DNA of 64,000 bases, taken from positions 1 to 64,000 of the forward strand of contig JBKJQB010000195.1 of NCBI GenBank assembly GCA_046594105.1, in the 5' to 3' direction. The DNA is from JBDSGC01 sp046594105. Lineage in GTDB: Bacteria > Acidobacteriota > Thermoanaerobaculia > Gp7-AA8. Shown here in pieces: positions 18,466-27,862 of the stretch. The translations under genes were made by a program, and so were the position numbers. The stretch's first letter is position 1, and each line of letters starts with the position of its first letter. The notes beneath the pieces are model-generated. The model had not been told where the DNA came from, ran no database searches, and was given only the letters and a program-made list of their open reading frames with translations.

Positions 18466-20520
18466 TTGAATCGACGAATGGCCAGTGCGGTCGTCGCCGT
18501 CGCGGCGATCGCTGCCGGCGCCTGGATCCGACTGGGGCCAGTCCCGGCCATCACTGGCGATCCGACACCATCGATCGTCGATCGGAACGGGGTGGTTCTC
18601 TACGCACCGCTCTCGCCCGCGGGAACCCGCAGCGAATGGATCAGGGTCGTCCCTCCGCACATTGCCGCGGCAACGATCGCCGCGGAGGATCGCCGCTTCG
18701 AACGTCATGTCGGCGTGGACCCGGTGGCCATCGGACGCGCGTTCGTCCACAACGCCATGCATCTGCGGGTGGTGGAAGGGGGCTCCACGATCTCGCAGCA
18801 GGTGGCCAAGCTGATTCTGGCTGCCGGACATCGGCGTCGCATGGAAGAGCCCTCGCCGCGAACCTGGAGTGCGAAGCTTCAGGAAGCCGTCGTCGCGCTC
18901 CGCCTGGAGCATCGCTACGACAAGTCCGCGATCCTCGGCCTCTATCTCAACCTGGCGCCGTACGGCGAGCAGACGGTCGGCATCGCCCGCGCCAGCCGCC
19001 GGTACTTTGGCTGCGCGGTGGAAGATCTCACCGTGGCCCAGGCGGCGTGGCTGGCGTCGCTGCCGCAGCGGCCGTCGACGCCTCGCCGGGCCTTGTCGCG
19101 ACAGCGAACCGTTCTCGCGCGCATGCACGCGCTGGGAAGCATCAGCGACGCGATGTGGCGGAATGCGAAGAGCGAGCGGCTGGCGTTTGCACGAGAGTCC
19201 GTGCCGCTCCTGGCCCCTCATTTTGTGGAGCGGGTGATGGAATCGCGCGCTGCTGCCGGCCACGGACGCATGGTCACCACACTCGATGCAACACTGCAGC
19301 GCCAGGTGCGGGGCATCCTTGCAGCGGAACGCGATTCGTTGCTCCGCCATGGCGCTCACAGCGTGGCCGTCGCGGTCCTCGACAACCGCAGCGGCGAGTG
19401 GCTGGCCTGGGAAGGTTCCGGCGATTACTTCGGAGGCAACGGGTCGGAGAGCGGCCGCTCCTTCGGTGGAGCGATCGATGGTGTGATCACGCCGAGGCAG
19501 CCTGGTTCTGCGCTCAAGCCGTTCACGTATGCCGTCGCTTTCGAACAGGGGAACACGCCGGCAACGGTGCTCGCCGACGTCCCTTCGCAATTCGCCACGG
19601 CCGAAGCGGGCATCGTCTACACGCCGCGCAACTACGACGGGCAGTATCGCGGACCGCTGCGCGCGCGCATGGCGCTGGCCGGCTCGGAGAATGTTCCGGC
19701 GGTGGCCATGCTCTCCCGCATCGGCGTTCCGGCGCTGCTTCGATTCCTCCGCGCCCTTGGATTCTCCGGACTGACTCGCACCGCGGATACCTATGGTCTG
19801 GGCCTGACCCTGGGGGATGCCGAGGTCACGCTCCAGGAGCTGGTGACGGCGTACGCGACGCTGGCGCGTGGCGGCCTGTCGGTCAGCCCGCGGATGATTC
19901 CGCAACAGGAGAATCTCCGCGGCGATGGGGCGGAGAGACGGGTGATGTCGGCGAAGACGGCGTTCTGGATCACCGACATCCTCAGCGATGCCTCGGCGCG
20001 CGAATACGCATTCGGACGGGGAGGGGCGCTCGAGTTTCCCTTCCCGGTGGCGGTGAAGACGGGAACCTCTCAGGCTTACCGCGACAACTGGACCGTCGGC
20101 TATACGCGCGAAGTCACCGTCGGCGTGTGGGTGGGAAACTTCGACCGCCAGGAATTGCGCAACTCCAGCGGGGTCACCGGTGCCGGCCCGATTTTCCACT
20201 CCGTGATGCTGGCGGCGAACCGGACGGTCCATGGCGCAGGGGGCTCGATCGTCGATCGGCCCGTCGAGCTGGAGTCGCAGCCGGTCTGTTTGCTGTCCGG
20301 TCATCGGCCGTCGCTGGAGTGCCCGGCCACCGGTTCGGAATGGCTGCCCATCGATGCGCCGGTGGCGTTCTGTGAGTGGCATCGACGAGGCAGCGTCTCC
20401 TGGCCGGGGGAGTACGCAGAATGGGCGGCGATGCGATCTCCGCGAACACCGCCGGTCATGCAGCCGGCGGCGAAGTCAGGATTCCGCATCGTGAATCCGC
20501 GCGACGGCGCGACTTCCTGA
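18466..20520 (+). CDS. pbpC: Penicillin-binding protein 1C, C-terminal domain frameshifted off
   Basis: This is a bifunctional wall synthase with one N-terminal transmembrane anchor. The glycosyltransferase (GT51) domain carries AEDRRFERHVGVD (about residue 72) and GGSTISQQVAKLI. The transpeptidase domain carries SALK (about 346), SEN (about 406) and KTGTSQ (about 530). All catalytic motifs are intact. Translation stops at 20520 after NPRDGATS, at the start of the C-terminal BiPBP_C domain, whose remainder is encoded in another frame up to 20708. The TTG at 18466 puts a short basic sequence before the anchor; ATG 18421 or ATG 18478 are alternatives. It pairs with the upstream alpha-2-macroglobulin gene. 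Confidence 0.9.
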   Translation: MNRRMASAVVAVAAIAAGAWIRLGPVPAITGDPTPSIVDRNGVVLYAPLSPAGTRSEWIRVVPPHIAAATIAAEDRRFERHVGVDPVAIGRAFVHNAMHLRVVEGGSTISQQVAKLILAAGHRRRMEEPSPRTWSAKLQEAVVALRLEHRYDKSAILGLYLNLAPYGEQTVGIARASRRYFGCAVEDLTVAQAAWLASLPQRPSTPRRALSRQRTVLARMHALGSISDAMWRNAKSERLAFARESVPLLAPHFVERVMESRAAAGHGRMVTTLDATLQRQVRGILAAERDSLLRHGAHSVAVAVLDNRSGEWLAWEGSGDYFGGNGSESGRSFGGAIDGVITPRQPGSALKPFTYAVAFEQGNTPATVLADVPSQFATAEAGIVYTPRNYDGQYRGPLRARMALAGSENVPAVAMLSRIGVPALLRFLRALGFSGLTRTADTYGLGLTLGDAEVTLQELVTAYATLARGGLSVSPRMIPQQENLRGDGAERRVMSAKTAFWITDILSDASAREYAFGRGGALEFPFPVAVKTGTSQAYRDNWTVGYTREVTVGVWVGNFDRQELRNSSGVTGAGPIFHSVMLAANRTVHGAGGSIVDRPVELESQPVCLLSGHRPSLECPATGSEWLPIDAPVAFCEWHRRGSVSWPGEYAEWAAMRSPRTPPVMQPAAKSGFRIVNPRDGATS

Positions 20521-20708
20521 TCGACCCGACGCTGCGCTCGAGCTTCCAGGCGCTCCCCTTGCGCGCGGCCGCGACCTCTCCAGTCCGCTGGCGCGTCGAC
20601 GGCCGCCTCCTGGCGTCGGCCGAGTGGCCGCTGCAACCGGGGCGTCACACCATCCAGGCGACCGACGCGACGGGACGCCGCGATGAAGCGATGGTGACAG
20701 TGAAGTAG
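20498..20708 (+). pseudogene. Out-of-frame remainder of the PBP1C C-terminal domain
   Basis: In the frame two bases on from pbpC, codons read FLIDPTLRSSFQALPLRA, then VRWRVDGR and WPLQPGRHTIQATD, ending at a stop at 20706-20708. This is the expected continuation of the BiPBP_C (PF06832) domain that starts in pbpC with FRIVNPRDG. One extra base near 20504-20512 (a GC-rich stretch) would restore a protein of about 747 residues. It is either a real one-base deletion or a sequencing/assembly error. There is no independent start signal. Confidence 0.85.
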
Positions 20709-20720
20709 GGCGAGCTGACA

Positions 20721-20748
20721 GGTGTGGAGCGGCCGTCCTCGGCCGCGC
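20721..20748. repeat. Family D palindrome, downstream of pbpC
   Basis: This is a GCGGCCGTCCTCGGCCGC palindrome, the inverse of the copy at 18365-18392. The remaining gap to 20902 holds a further GCGGCCGTC half-site near 20800 and nothing coding. Confidence 0.7.
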
Positions 20749-20901
20749 TTCCTGGAAGCAGGGTTTCGAGATTTTGAAGGCCCCTCGAAGAAACGCGGCC
20801 GTCAGTTCGCGCGCGAGGGGGCTGGCCACACCGTTTGTTCGCACGATTCCCGCATACTGAGAGCGTTCTGTTGGCGATCTCTTGAGGGCACAGGGAGCAT
20901 C

Positions 20902-21672
<771 letters not shown>

Positions 21673-21700
21673 GCCTGAGGTCGGTCCCGTTTCCGACCGC

Positions 21701-22555
21701 GTGACGAAAACCTCCCTCATTAGAAGGATCGCGCTACTGGCCCTGACCGCGTCGTTGACCGCGGGCTCGACGTTCGCCGGCTCCTGGGTGACCGGTGTCG
21801 AAGCTGCCCAGAAGAAGGCGAAACAGAAGCATCAGCTCATCTTTGTCGACCTCTTCGCGGAGTGGTGCGGCTGGTGCCACCGCTTCGAACAGGACGTGGT
21901 CCCGTCCGAGGCATTCCAGAAAGCCACCGACGACATGGTCCTGCTCCGGCTGAACACGGAGGATGGGAAAGACGGGACGAAACTGGCGCGCGACTTCGGG
22001 ATCTCCACTCTGCCGACGTTCGTTCTGATGACGGACGACGGCATGATTGCAGGAACGATCCGCGGTTATGCGCCGCCCACCCAGTTCGCGCAGTCGCTGA
22101 AAGAGGTGGAAAGCAAGTACCGGCTCTTCCAGAAGCGCGTGGACGGGGAGAGCGCCCTGGCCAAGGACTATCCGAAGCGCCTCGAGCTGGCCAAGGAATT
22201 CCGGTCGCGTTACGGACTGGCGCAGAGCGAAACGCGCCTGCGGAGCCTGCTGACGGAGACCGCCGTGCCTGTTGTGGTCCGCGATGAGGCCTACTACGAG
22301 CTGGCGCTCACGCAGGTGTTCCTGAAAAAGTACGACGATGCTGGAAAGACGCTCAAGAAGTTTGCGACGCTGCAGACGAAGGGCGAGATGTACGAGCGCT
22401 CCCGCCTGCTGGCCGGCGATATCTACGTCCAGCAGGGCAACTACATGGGCGCGGTGACTGAGTTCCGCAACTTCAAGTCGACGTTCCCGAAATCGCAGTT
22501 CATTGGCAACGTCGAGATCATCCTTCCTCAGCTCGAACGCCAGCTCCGCAAGTGA
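21701..22555 (+). CDS. Periplasmic thioredoxin-fold protein with TPR-like tail
   Basis: The 284-residue protein starts at a GTG (21701) and has an N-terminal signal sequence (IALLALTASLTAGSTFA). The thioredoxin-like domain has the redox motif AEWCGWCH (about residues 54-61) and the cis-Pro loop STLPTFVLM. The C-terminal half is helical and TPR-like (YYELALTQVFLKKYDDAGKTLKKF; YVQQGNYMGAVTEFRNF). Its end overlaps the start of dsbD by four bases (GTGA). It is therefore probably coupled to DsbD, which would keep its CxxC reduced. Confidence 0.85.
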   Translation: MTKTSLIRRIALLALTASLTAGSTFAGSWVTGVEAAQKKAKQKHQLIFVDLFAEWCGWCHRFEQDVVPSEAFQKATDDMVLLRLNTEDGKDGTKLARDFGISTLPTFVLMTDDGMIAGTIRGYAPPTQFAQSLKEVESKYRLFQKRVDGESALAKDYPKRLELAKEFRSRYGLAQSETRLRSLLTETAVPVVVRDEAYYELALTQVFLKKYDDAGKTLKKFATLQTKGEMYERSRLLAGDIYVQQGNYMGAVTEFRNFKSTFPKSQFIGNVEIILPQLERQLRK

Positions 22556-24330
22556 CGGCAGCGCGCATCGTCGTCGCCCTGATGGTCGTGGCCCTCGCCG
22601 TTCCGGGGGGCGCACAGCTCACCAGCCAGATGGGCGCAGACCCAGGAGCTACGGGCGGTTCGATCGCCCCGAGAGATCTGGTTCTGCTGTCCGGCAGCTT
22701 GCAGCAGCGTTCCGGCGATGACGTCCACGGGACCATCCGCGCCACTATCGCTCCAGGGTGGCACATCAACTCGGCGAAACCTCTCGACACCTTCGTCATC
22801 CCCACGAAGCTCTCCTTGGATCCGGCGAGCGCGCAACTGGTCAGCGCCGAATATCCGCAGCATGTCGTCCGGACGTTCACCTTCAGCGGCGACGGCAAGC
22901 TGGCTGTTTACGAAGGGACGATCTCCATTCCGTTTGTGGCGAAGCTAACGGCCGGAGCCTCCACTCTGCGGGCCTCGCTGCACTACCAGGCGTGCAACGA
23001 CAGCGTCTGTCTTCCGCCGAAAGATGTCGCAGCGGACATTGCGCTGACGATCGTCGCGGCGGGAACCACCGCAGCTCCGCCGGTGGCCACATCACCATCC
23101 GCCGGTTTCACGCCGCTGACTTCCGCGCCGAAGAATGCTCCACCCGCTGCGCCAACCGATCGGCTGGCGGCGACGTTCGCCTCGCATGGACTTCCGCTCA
23201 CGCTGGCCATCCTCTTCGTTCTGGGGATGGCGCTGAACCTGACGCCCTGCGTGTTCCCGATGATCCCCATCACGGTTGGTTTCTTCGCCATGCAGAGCGA
23301 CGGCCGCCGCTCGCGACGTTTCGCTCTGTCCGCGGCGTACGTCGCCGGCCTGGTCATCACCTACTCGATTCTCGGCGTGCTCGCGGCGTTGAGCGGGAAG
23401 CTTTTCGGCGCCTGGCTGCAGAACCCTGCGGTCCTCATCGGTTTGGCGGTGCTGATGCTGGTGCTGGCCTCCTCGATGTTCGGGGCCTGGGAGATGACCG
23501 TCCCCAAGTTCATCGCCAACCGTTCGATGGGCAGGGCAGGGCTGGTCGGAGCCTTGACCATGGGGCTGTTCGTGGGAGTGGTCGCCGCTCCCTGCGTGGG
23601 TCCGGTGGTCGTATCGCTGTTCACGCTGGTCGCCGCCATCGGCAAAGCCAGCATCGGGCTGGTGATGTTCGCGTCGCTGGCACTGGGCCTCGGATTTCCC
23701 TATCTCATCGCCCTCAACGCGCTGCCCAAACCGGGCGAGTGGATGGTTCAGGTCAAGAAGGCGATGGGCTTCGTGCTGATCGCCATGGCCTTCTACTTTC
23801 TGCGATCGCTCATCGGCGAAGAAGTGTTTCGCTGGGGCATCGCCGGCAGCCTTCTGATCGGCGCGGCCTATCTGTTCCTCAGCCGCGGAGATCGTGGACG
23901 AACGATGCGCCTGGTATGCGCGTCACTGCTGCTCGTTGCCGGAGTGGCCTTCGCCCTGCCGACGAAGAAGAGCGGGGTGGAGATCGAATGGAAAAAATAC
24001 GACGCCGCTTCGATCACCTCCGCCAGCGCGGCGCATCAGCCGGTGCTGGTCGACTTCTTCGCCACCTGGTGCATCCCCTGTAAAGAACTCGACGAAAAAA
24101 CGTTCAGCGATCCTCGCGTCGCCGCGGAGATGGGACGCTTCCGCCGCATCAAGGCTGACCTCACCAACGATCAGGATCCCGCGGTGCAGCAGCTCACCAA
24201 GCAATACGGCATCGTGGGGGTGCCCACCGTGGTGCTCATCGGCGCGGATGGCCACGAGAATCAGCCGCTGCGGCTGACCGGATTCGAGAACGCCGACGCG
24301 TTCCTGGCCAGACTGAAGAAAGTTCAGTAA
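22552..24330 (+). CDS. dsbD: Thiol:disulfide interchange protein DsbD
   Basis: This 592-residue inner-membrane reductase passes electrons from cytoplasmic thioredoxin to periplasmic thiols. All three parts are visible. An N-terminal periplasmic alpha domain (about 30-165) has Cys residues in YQACNDSVCLPP. The eight-helix domain (about 205-450) has NLTPCVFPMIPIT and AAPCVGPVV, carrying the paired transmembrane cysteines. The C-terminal thioredoxin domain has TWCIPCKELDE. The GTG start at 22552 overlaps the stop of the thioredoxin/TPR gene, and the two form an apparent operon for periplasmic disulfide reduction. Confidence 0.95.
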   Translation: MTAARIVVALMVVALAVPGGAQLTSQMGADPGATGGSIAPRDLVLLSGSLQQRSGDDVHGTIRATIAPGWHINSAKPLDTFVIPTKLSLDPASAQLVSAEYPQHVVRTFTFSGDGKLAVYEGTISIPFVAKLTAGASTLRASLHYQACNDSVCLPPKDVAADIALTIVAAGTTAAPPVATSPSAGFTPLTSAPKNAPPAAPTDRLAATFASHGLPLTLAILFVLGMALNLTPCVFPMIPITVGFFAMQSDGRRSRRFALSAAYVAGLVITYSILGVLAALSGKLFGAWLQNPAVLIGLAVLMLVLASSMFGAWEMTVPKFIANRSMGRAGLVGALTMGLFVGVVAAPCVGPVVVSLFTLVAAIGKASIGLVMFASLALGLGFPYLIALNALPKPGEWMVQVKKAMGFVLIAMAFYFLRSLIGEEVFRWGIAGSLLIGAAYLFLSRGDRGRTMRLVCASLLLVAGVAFALPTKKSGVEIEWKKYDAASITSASAAHQPVLVDFFATWCIPCKELDEKTFSDPRVAAEMGRFRRIKADLTNDQDPAVQQLTKQYGIVGVPTVVLIGADGHENQPLRLTGFENADAFLARLKKVQ

Positions 24331-24352
24331 GGGGCAGGCGGGCTGTCGTTCG

Positions 24353-24523
24353 TAGCGCCGGCATCCTTGCCGCCGGGGCGTGGGCTTCCAGCCGGCGCGA
24401 ATCGGTGCGAAGCCGGTCCCTTGTTCTGTGCCACTTGCTTGCGAACTTACGTGTGGCCAGCTCCTGCCGGCAGGATGCCGGCGGACCGGCCGGCAGGGAT
24501 GCCGGCGCTCCGAGAGGCGGCGC
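24353..24523. repeat. Family C repeat region
   Basis: The 260-base gap after dsbD contains a degenerate GTAGCGCCGGCAT...GCCGGCG unit at about 24353-24400. A longer unit at 24463-24523 has the core GATGCCGGCGGACCGGCCGG, and a near-identical core lies at 46669-46717. No coding region is visible. Confidence 0.75.
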
Positions 24524-24576
24524 TCCGAGAGGCAGAGAGCATCGTGGGGCGCTGACTTTGTGCCGAAGCGGTCGGC

Positions 24577-24582
24577 TACACT
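24577..24582 (+). promoter_or_regulatory. Candidate leaderless -10 box
   Basis: TACACT lies eight bases before the ATG at 24591, with no Shine-Dalgarno sequence between. A weak CTGACT at 24552-24557 could be its -35 element with a long 19-base spacer. Confidence 0.45.
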
Positions 24583-24590
24583 TCTCCATC

Positions 24591-25190
24591 ATGGCAACCG
24601 TTGATCTTGCGACCGTCGATCGCATCCGCGCCCGCATCGCGGGCTCGCAGCTCGTCGCGGCGGAACGGTTTCGCGACGCCTTTTCGAAAGGGCTGCTTCC
24701 TCCCGTCGCCCACCTCCGCATTCAGGCAGAGGCGCTGCTCGAAGCGGCGCAGGGCGTGAAGCTTCGTGGACGGCTGGCCTATGACGTGATCGGCGATCTG
24801 GTCACTCCGTACGTCGAGCGCGGCACGCCGATCTATCCGTCGTTCGTGGTCACCCGAACGCCGGAGGCCATTCTCGAGTACTGGCTGGTGATCTCGGAAC
24901 TGGAGGGGTCGTCTGCGTGGCGCATGACCCGCCTCATCGCCAGCGGCGGCGACTACGATGCCGCCCTAAAGCGGATGGAGTCGCCGCAGATCGTGCGCGC
25001 GCTGGTGCCCACGTACCTTCCGTCGGTCGAGGTGCGGGAGGACGGCACGGCGATGCTGCAAGTGACGGTATACGCGCGCGCCGGAGAGGAGCGCATCGAG
25101 CGCCGGGAGCTTCTATTGAGCGCCGACAACGAGTTCCTGTTTCACTCGCGGCAGCTGCTGGCCGAGGGGCGGGGCGGAATCAGGGTTTGA
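24591..25190 (+). CDS. Conserved-looking protein of unknown function
   Basis: This is a 199-residue soluble protein that I do not recognise. The N-terminal half is helical, with RIRARIAGSQLVAAERFRDAF and LRIQAEALLEAAQGVKLRGRLAYDV. The C-terminal half is mixed, with a strand-rich end (AMLQVTVYARAGEERIERREL). There is no signal peptide, Cys cluster or nucleotide-binding motif. Codon use looks like that of its neighbours. It is monocistronic, between family C repeats on both sides. Confidence 0.65.
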   Translation: MATVDLATVDRIRARIAGSQLVAAERFRDAFSKGLLPPVAHLRIQAEALLEAAQGVKLRGRLAYDVIGDLVTPYVERGTPIYPSFVVTRTPEAILEYWLVISELEGSSAWRMTRLIASGGDYDAALKRMESPQIVRALVPTYLPSVEVREDGTAMLQVTVYARAGEERIERRELLLSADNEFLFHSRQLLAEGRGGIRV

Positions 25191-25239
25191 ATCGGTGCTT
25201 AACCCGCATTTCTCACACCCGTCCGTCGCGAGGGCGCGC

Positions 25240-25267
25240 GGGTCAGCAGGGATGCCCGCGCTACGAA
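25240..25267. repeat. Short family C repeat at the 3' end of the YfhO-like gene
   Basis: GCAGGGATGCCCGCGCTACG, a diverged half of the 1221-1258 hairpin, spans the stop codon region of the minus-strand membrane-protein gene (stop at 25261-25263). Confidence 0.5.
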
Positions 25268-27648
25268 AGGCGCTGCCGCCATCCTGTTGCGACCAGCGCG
25301 GCGATTGCGGTCAGCGCGGCCAGCAGCCCGAGGTAGAAGCTTGTGGGGACGTAGTGCACGCGGATGTCCCAGTCGCCCGGCGGGACGGTGAATCCGAGGA
25401 ACACTCCGTTCACAGGCTGTGGCTCGATGGACTTGCCGTTCCTGGTGACGCGCCAGCCGCGCCACCATGGCTGGCTGCTGACGATGAGGGAGTGGCGGGG
25501 AGCGTGGACGCGCATGTGGAAGTCGGTTCTGGTGGAGGGGAGGAGAGCGACCGAGGTCTCGGGCGCGGTGAGCGGGCGCGGGGCGAGCAGGTCCTGGCGC
25601 ATACGGTCGCTATCGACGGGCAAGACCTTGACCACGGCGGTGTGAGCCCAGTCGGTGTGGCTGGCCAGTTTCGAGAGATACGGCCCGGCGCGGAATTCGA
25701 GCACGATGTTGCGCGCGGCGAAGAAGCGGGGGAGCACATCGCGGTTCTCGAAAATCTCGCCGTCCTTCCCCTGATAGACGAGACGATAGCGTGTGGTATC
25801 GGCCAGGGTCAGCCCTGGTCTGCCGACGAGGTAGCGGACATTGAGGTAGTCCAGCATCGTGGTCTCGGTGTTGTCCCACTTCGCGAAGTAATCGAAGTTC
25901 ACCAGGCCGGTGACCAGTCGCATCAATCCGAGGTAGCGGCCGTTGGCCATCGGATCGTGGGCCCGGATGTCTTCCAGTCCATAGATGGCGTTGGTGTTCG
26001 GGAACAGTGCGGGACCGAGCCCGACGATGCGTACCGGAGTGCGGATTCCCGGGCCAGCCAGTTGCTGGAGCTTTGCAATCAGAGGAGTGATCGGATACAT
26101 CGTCCCGGCCGGAAGCACAGGATTCCATCCGGCGCTGGCAGTCCAGAGCTCGGCGATGATGCCGACGGTCAGCGCGGCGATTCCGATGGCGCGGGTCCTG
26201 GCGCTGACGAGCAGCGTGGTCAGAGCGAGGACCAGCACGCTGGGAAGAATGGCCAGCACCGCGGTGTCGCGCAGCGGCGCACTCGGAAAGTTCGTGGTGG
26301 CCAGCAATGCCAGGAGCATCGCCGCGGCGACGGCGCAGCCGGCCAGGAAATCGCTTCGTCGCTCGTTCTGCGCAATGTCCAGCGCCGCGGCCGTCATCAG
26401 CGCAAGCAGAAAACAGAAGAGCAGCCGGAGGCGCGCGTTCGCCGCGAGGCGAAAGATCAGATGGAACAGCCAGCTCACGACCGGCGAGCCGAGCATCACG
26501 GCCACGACGATGACCGTGGCCAGCGCGAAGAAAAGCTCGCGGTTGCGGACCTGACGGCGTCGGATGGTGCGGATCAAGAGGGCGAAGAAGGAAGCGATCC
26601 CCAGGATGCCGGCGAAACCGGTGATCGACTCCGCCGTGGCCGGGCCCCACGCTTTCTCATACGGAATGTGGCCGAAGAAAGCCGGCTGGAAGAGGACGAC
26701 CATCGAGGGGAAGTCGGAGTAAGGAACGGCGTTGGAGACATTCGGCCGCGCCTTGAGGTCGTCGAAACGCTTCGACTTGGTCACCGTCTCGGCGAAGGTG
26801 ATGAGGAAGGGGGCGGCGATGATCGCCGCCAGGGCGATGGCCGCGGCCATGGTCAGCATCGAGCGGATGGAGTCGCGAAACAGTGCCGGCCGTTCGATCA
26901 TCCCGATCCAGAGAACGTAGATCGCGCAGAGAAAGGTCACATGCGAGACCGTTTCCGGATGGCCGCCGTACAGCATGGCCGCCCAGACCACCACCGCGAA
27001 CACGAAGCGCGCGTAGCTTCGGCGCTCCAGCAGAAGGTCGACCGCGAGCAAGGCGGCCGGCAGCCACACCGAGACGGTGACGATGGGGAAGTGAAGCCAG
27101 GTGTTGTTGAAGGTGCAGAAGGCGAACGAGATCGCCCCGATGATGCTGGGAATCAGGCCGTACCGGCGACGGCAGAACAGATACATGAAGGTCAGCGCGA
27201 TCAGCAGCTTCATGGCCGCCTCCGCCGTGAAGGCGTAGCCGAGAGGCAGCGGAAGTGCCAGCAGCCGGAGCGGCGACATCGCCGAACTCTGTCCGTTGGC
27301 CAGCAGCGGATAGCCGCCGCCGGAGAGGTCGTTCCACACCGGAAACTGGAACGATCGCCACGCCTCCCGGGCCTGATGGGCCCACGGGATGATCTGCATG
27401 GTGAGGTCGTTCATCTCCTTGTTGGCCACCGCCTGCTTGTGGAGATAGCCATTCCAGGGCGGAAGGATCTGCACGAAGTCTGAAGGGACGTTCACGTACC
27501 CCTGGGTCATGGGGCGGAACAGGAAAATCAGAACCAGTGCGTAGAACAGCGCGGCGACGCGCCACGGCAGGACCACGCCTTTCCGGCGCGCCCACCAGAC
27601 CGCAAGAGCATACAAGGCGGCCACATAGGCCCAGGTGCCATTCAACAC
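25261..27648 (-). CDS. YfhO-family multispanning membrane protein
   Basis: This integral membrane protein of about 795 residues has around a dozen hydrophobic segments in its first 500 residues and a large extracytoplasmic C-terminal part. Features typical of the bacterial YfhO/GT-C-like family are FVQILPPWNGYL, PVWNDLSGGGYPLLANGQ, GGHPETVSHV, NVRYLVGRPG and SQPWWRGWRVTRNGK. Such proteins are thought to be lipid-linked-sugar glycosyltransferases or flippase partners; the substrate is unknown. The GTG at 27648 is chosen because the frame further upstream runs through family B repeats and lacks hydrophobic sequence. TAGAAT is eight bases before this GTG. Confidence 0.85.
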   Translation of the reverse strand: MLNGTWAYVAALYALAVWWARRKGVVLPWRVAALFYALVLIFLFRPMTQGYVNVPSDFVQILPPWNGYLHKQAVANKEMNDLTMQIIPWAHQAREAWRSFQFPVWNDLSGGGYPLLANGQSSAMSPLRLLALPLPLGYAFTAEAAMKLLIALTFMYLFCRRRYGLIPSIIGAISFAFCTFNNTWLHFPIVTVSVWLPAALLAVDLLLERRSYARFVFAVVVWAAMLYGGHPETVSHVTFLCAIYVLWIGMIERPALFRDSIRSMLTMAAAIALAAIIAAPFLITFAETVTKSKRFDDLKARPNVSNAVPYSDFPSMVVLFQPAFFGHIPYEKAWGPATAESITGFAGILGIASFFALLIRTIRRRQVRNRELFFALATVIVVAVMLGSPVVSWLFHLIFRLAANARLRLLFCFLLALMTAAALDIAQNERRSDFLAGCAVAAAMLLALLATTNFPSAPLRDTAVLAILPSVLVLALTTLLVSARTRAIGIAALTVGIIAELWTASAGWNPVLPAGTMYPITPLIAKLQQLAGPGIRTPVRIVGLGPALFPNTNAIYGLEDIRAHDPMANGRYLGLMRLVTGLVNFDYFAKWDNTETTMLDYLNVRYLVGRPGLTLADTTRYRLVYQGKDGEIFENRDVLPRFFAARNIVLEFRAGPYLSKLASHTDWAHTAVVKVLPVDSDRMRQDLLAPRPLTAPETSVALLPSTRTDFHMRVHAPRHSLIVSSQPWWRGWRVTRNGKSIEPQPVNGVFLGFTVPPGDWDIRVHYVPTSFYLGLLAALTAIAALVATGWRQRLS

Positions 27649-27656
27649 GGGCGCGG

Positions 27657-27662
27657 ATTCTA
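27657..27662 (-). promoter_or_regulatory. Candidate leaderless -10 box of the YfhO-like gene
   Basis: TAGAAT on the minus strand is eight bases before the GTG at 27648. The stretch TAGAATCCGC is shared with the purC promoter. Confidence 0.45.
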
Positions 27663-27717
27663 GCCCGCATTGGTCACACCCATCCTGCTGCGGACGCGGA
27701 AAGTGGCTCGTCTGTCG

Positions 27718-27861
27718 GATCTTGGCGGAGCCTTGGGCAACCACCAGCACCGCCGGCTGTGCCGGCCGGGGTGGAGCGTGAGCTTGGCGGAGCCTTGGGC
27801 AGCCCTGGAGCGTGATCTTGGCGGAGCCTTGGGCAACCAGCGCCGCCGGTCGTGCCGGCTC
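27718..27861. repeat. Dispersed repeat family B, three units
   Basis: Three units with the core TTGGCGGAGCCTTGGGCA lie head to tail between tyrA and the YfhO-like gene. Two include the GCCGCCGG...TGCCGG palindrome. The array ends within a few bases of the tyrA stop codon (27863-27865), the same arrangement as at gltA. Confidence 0.85.
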
Positions 27862-27862
27862 G

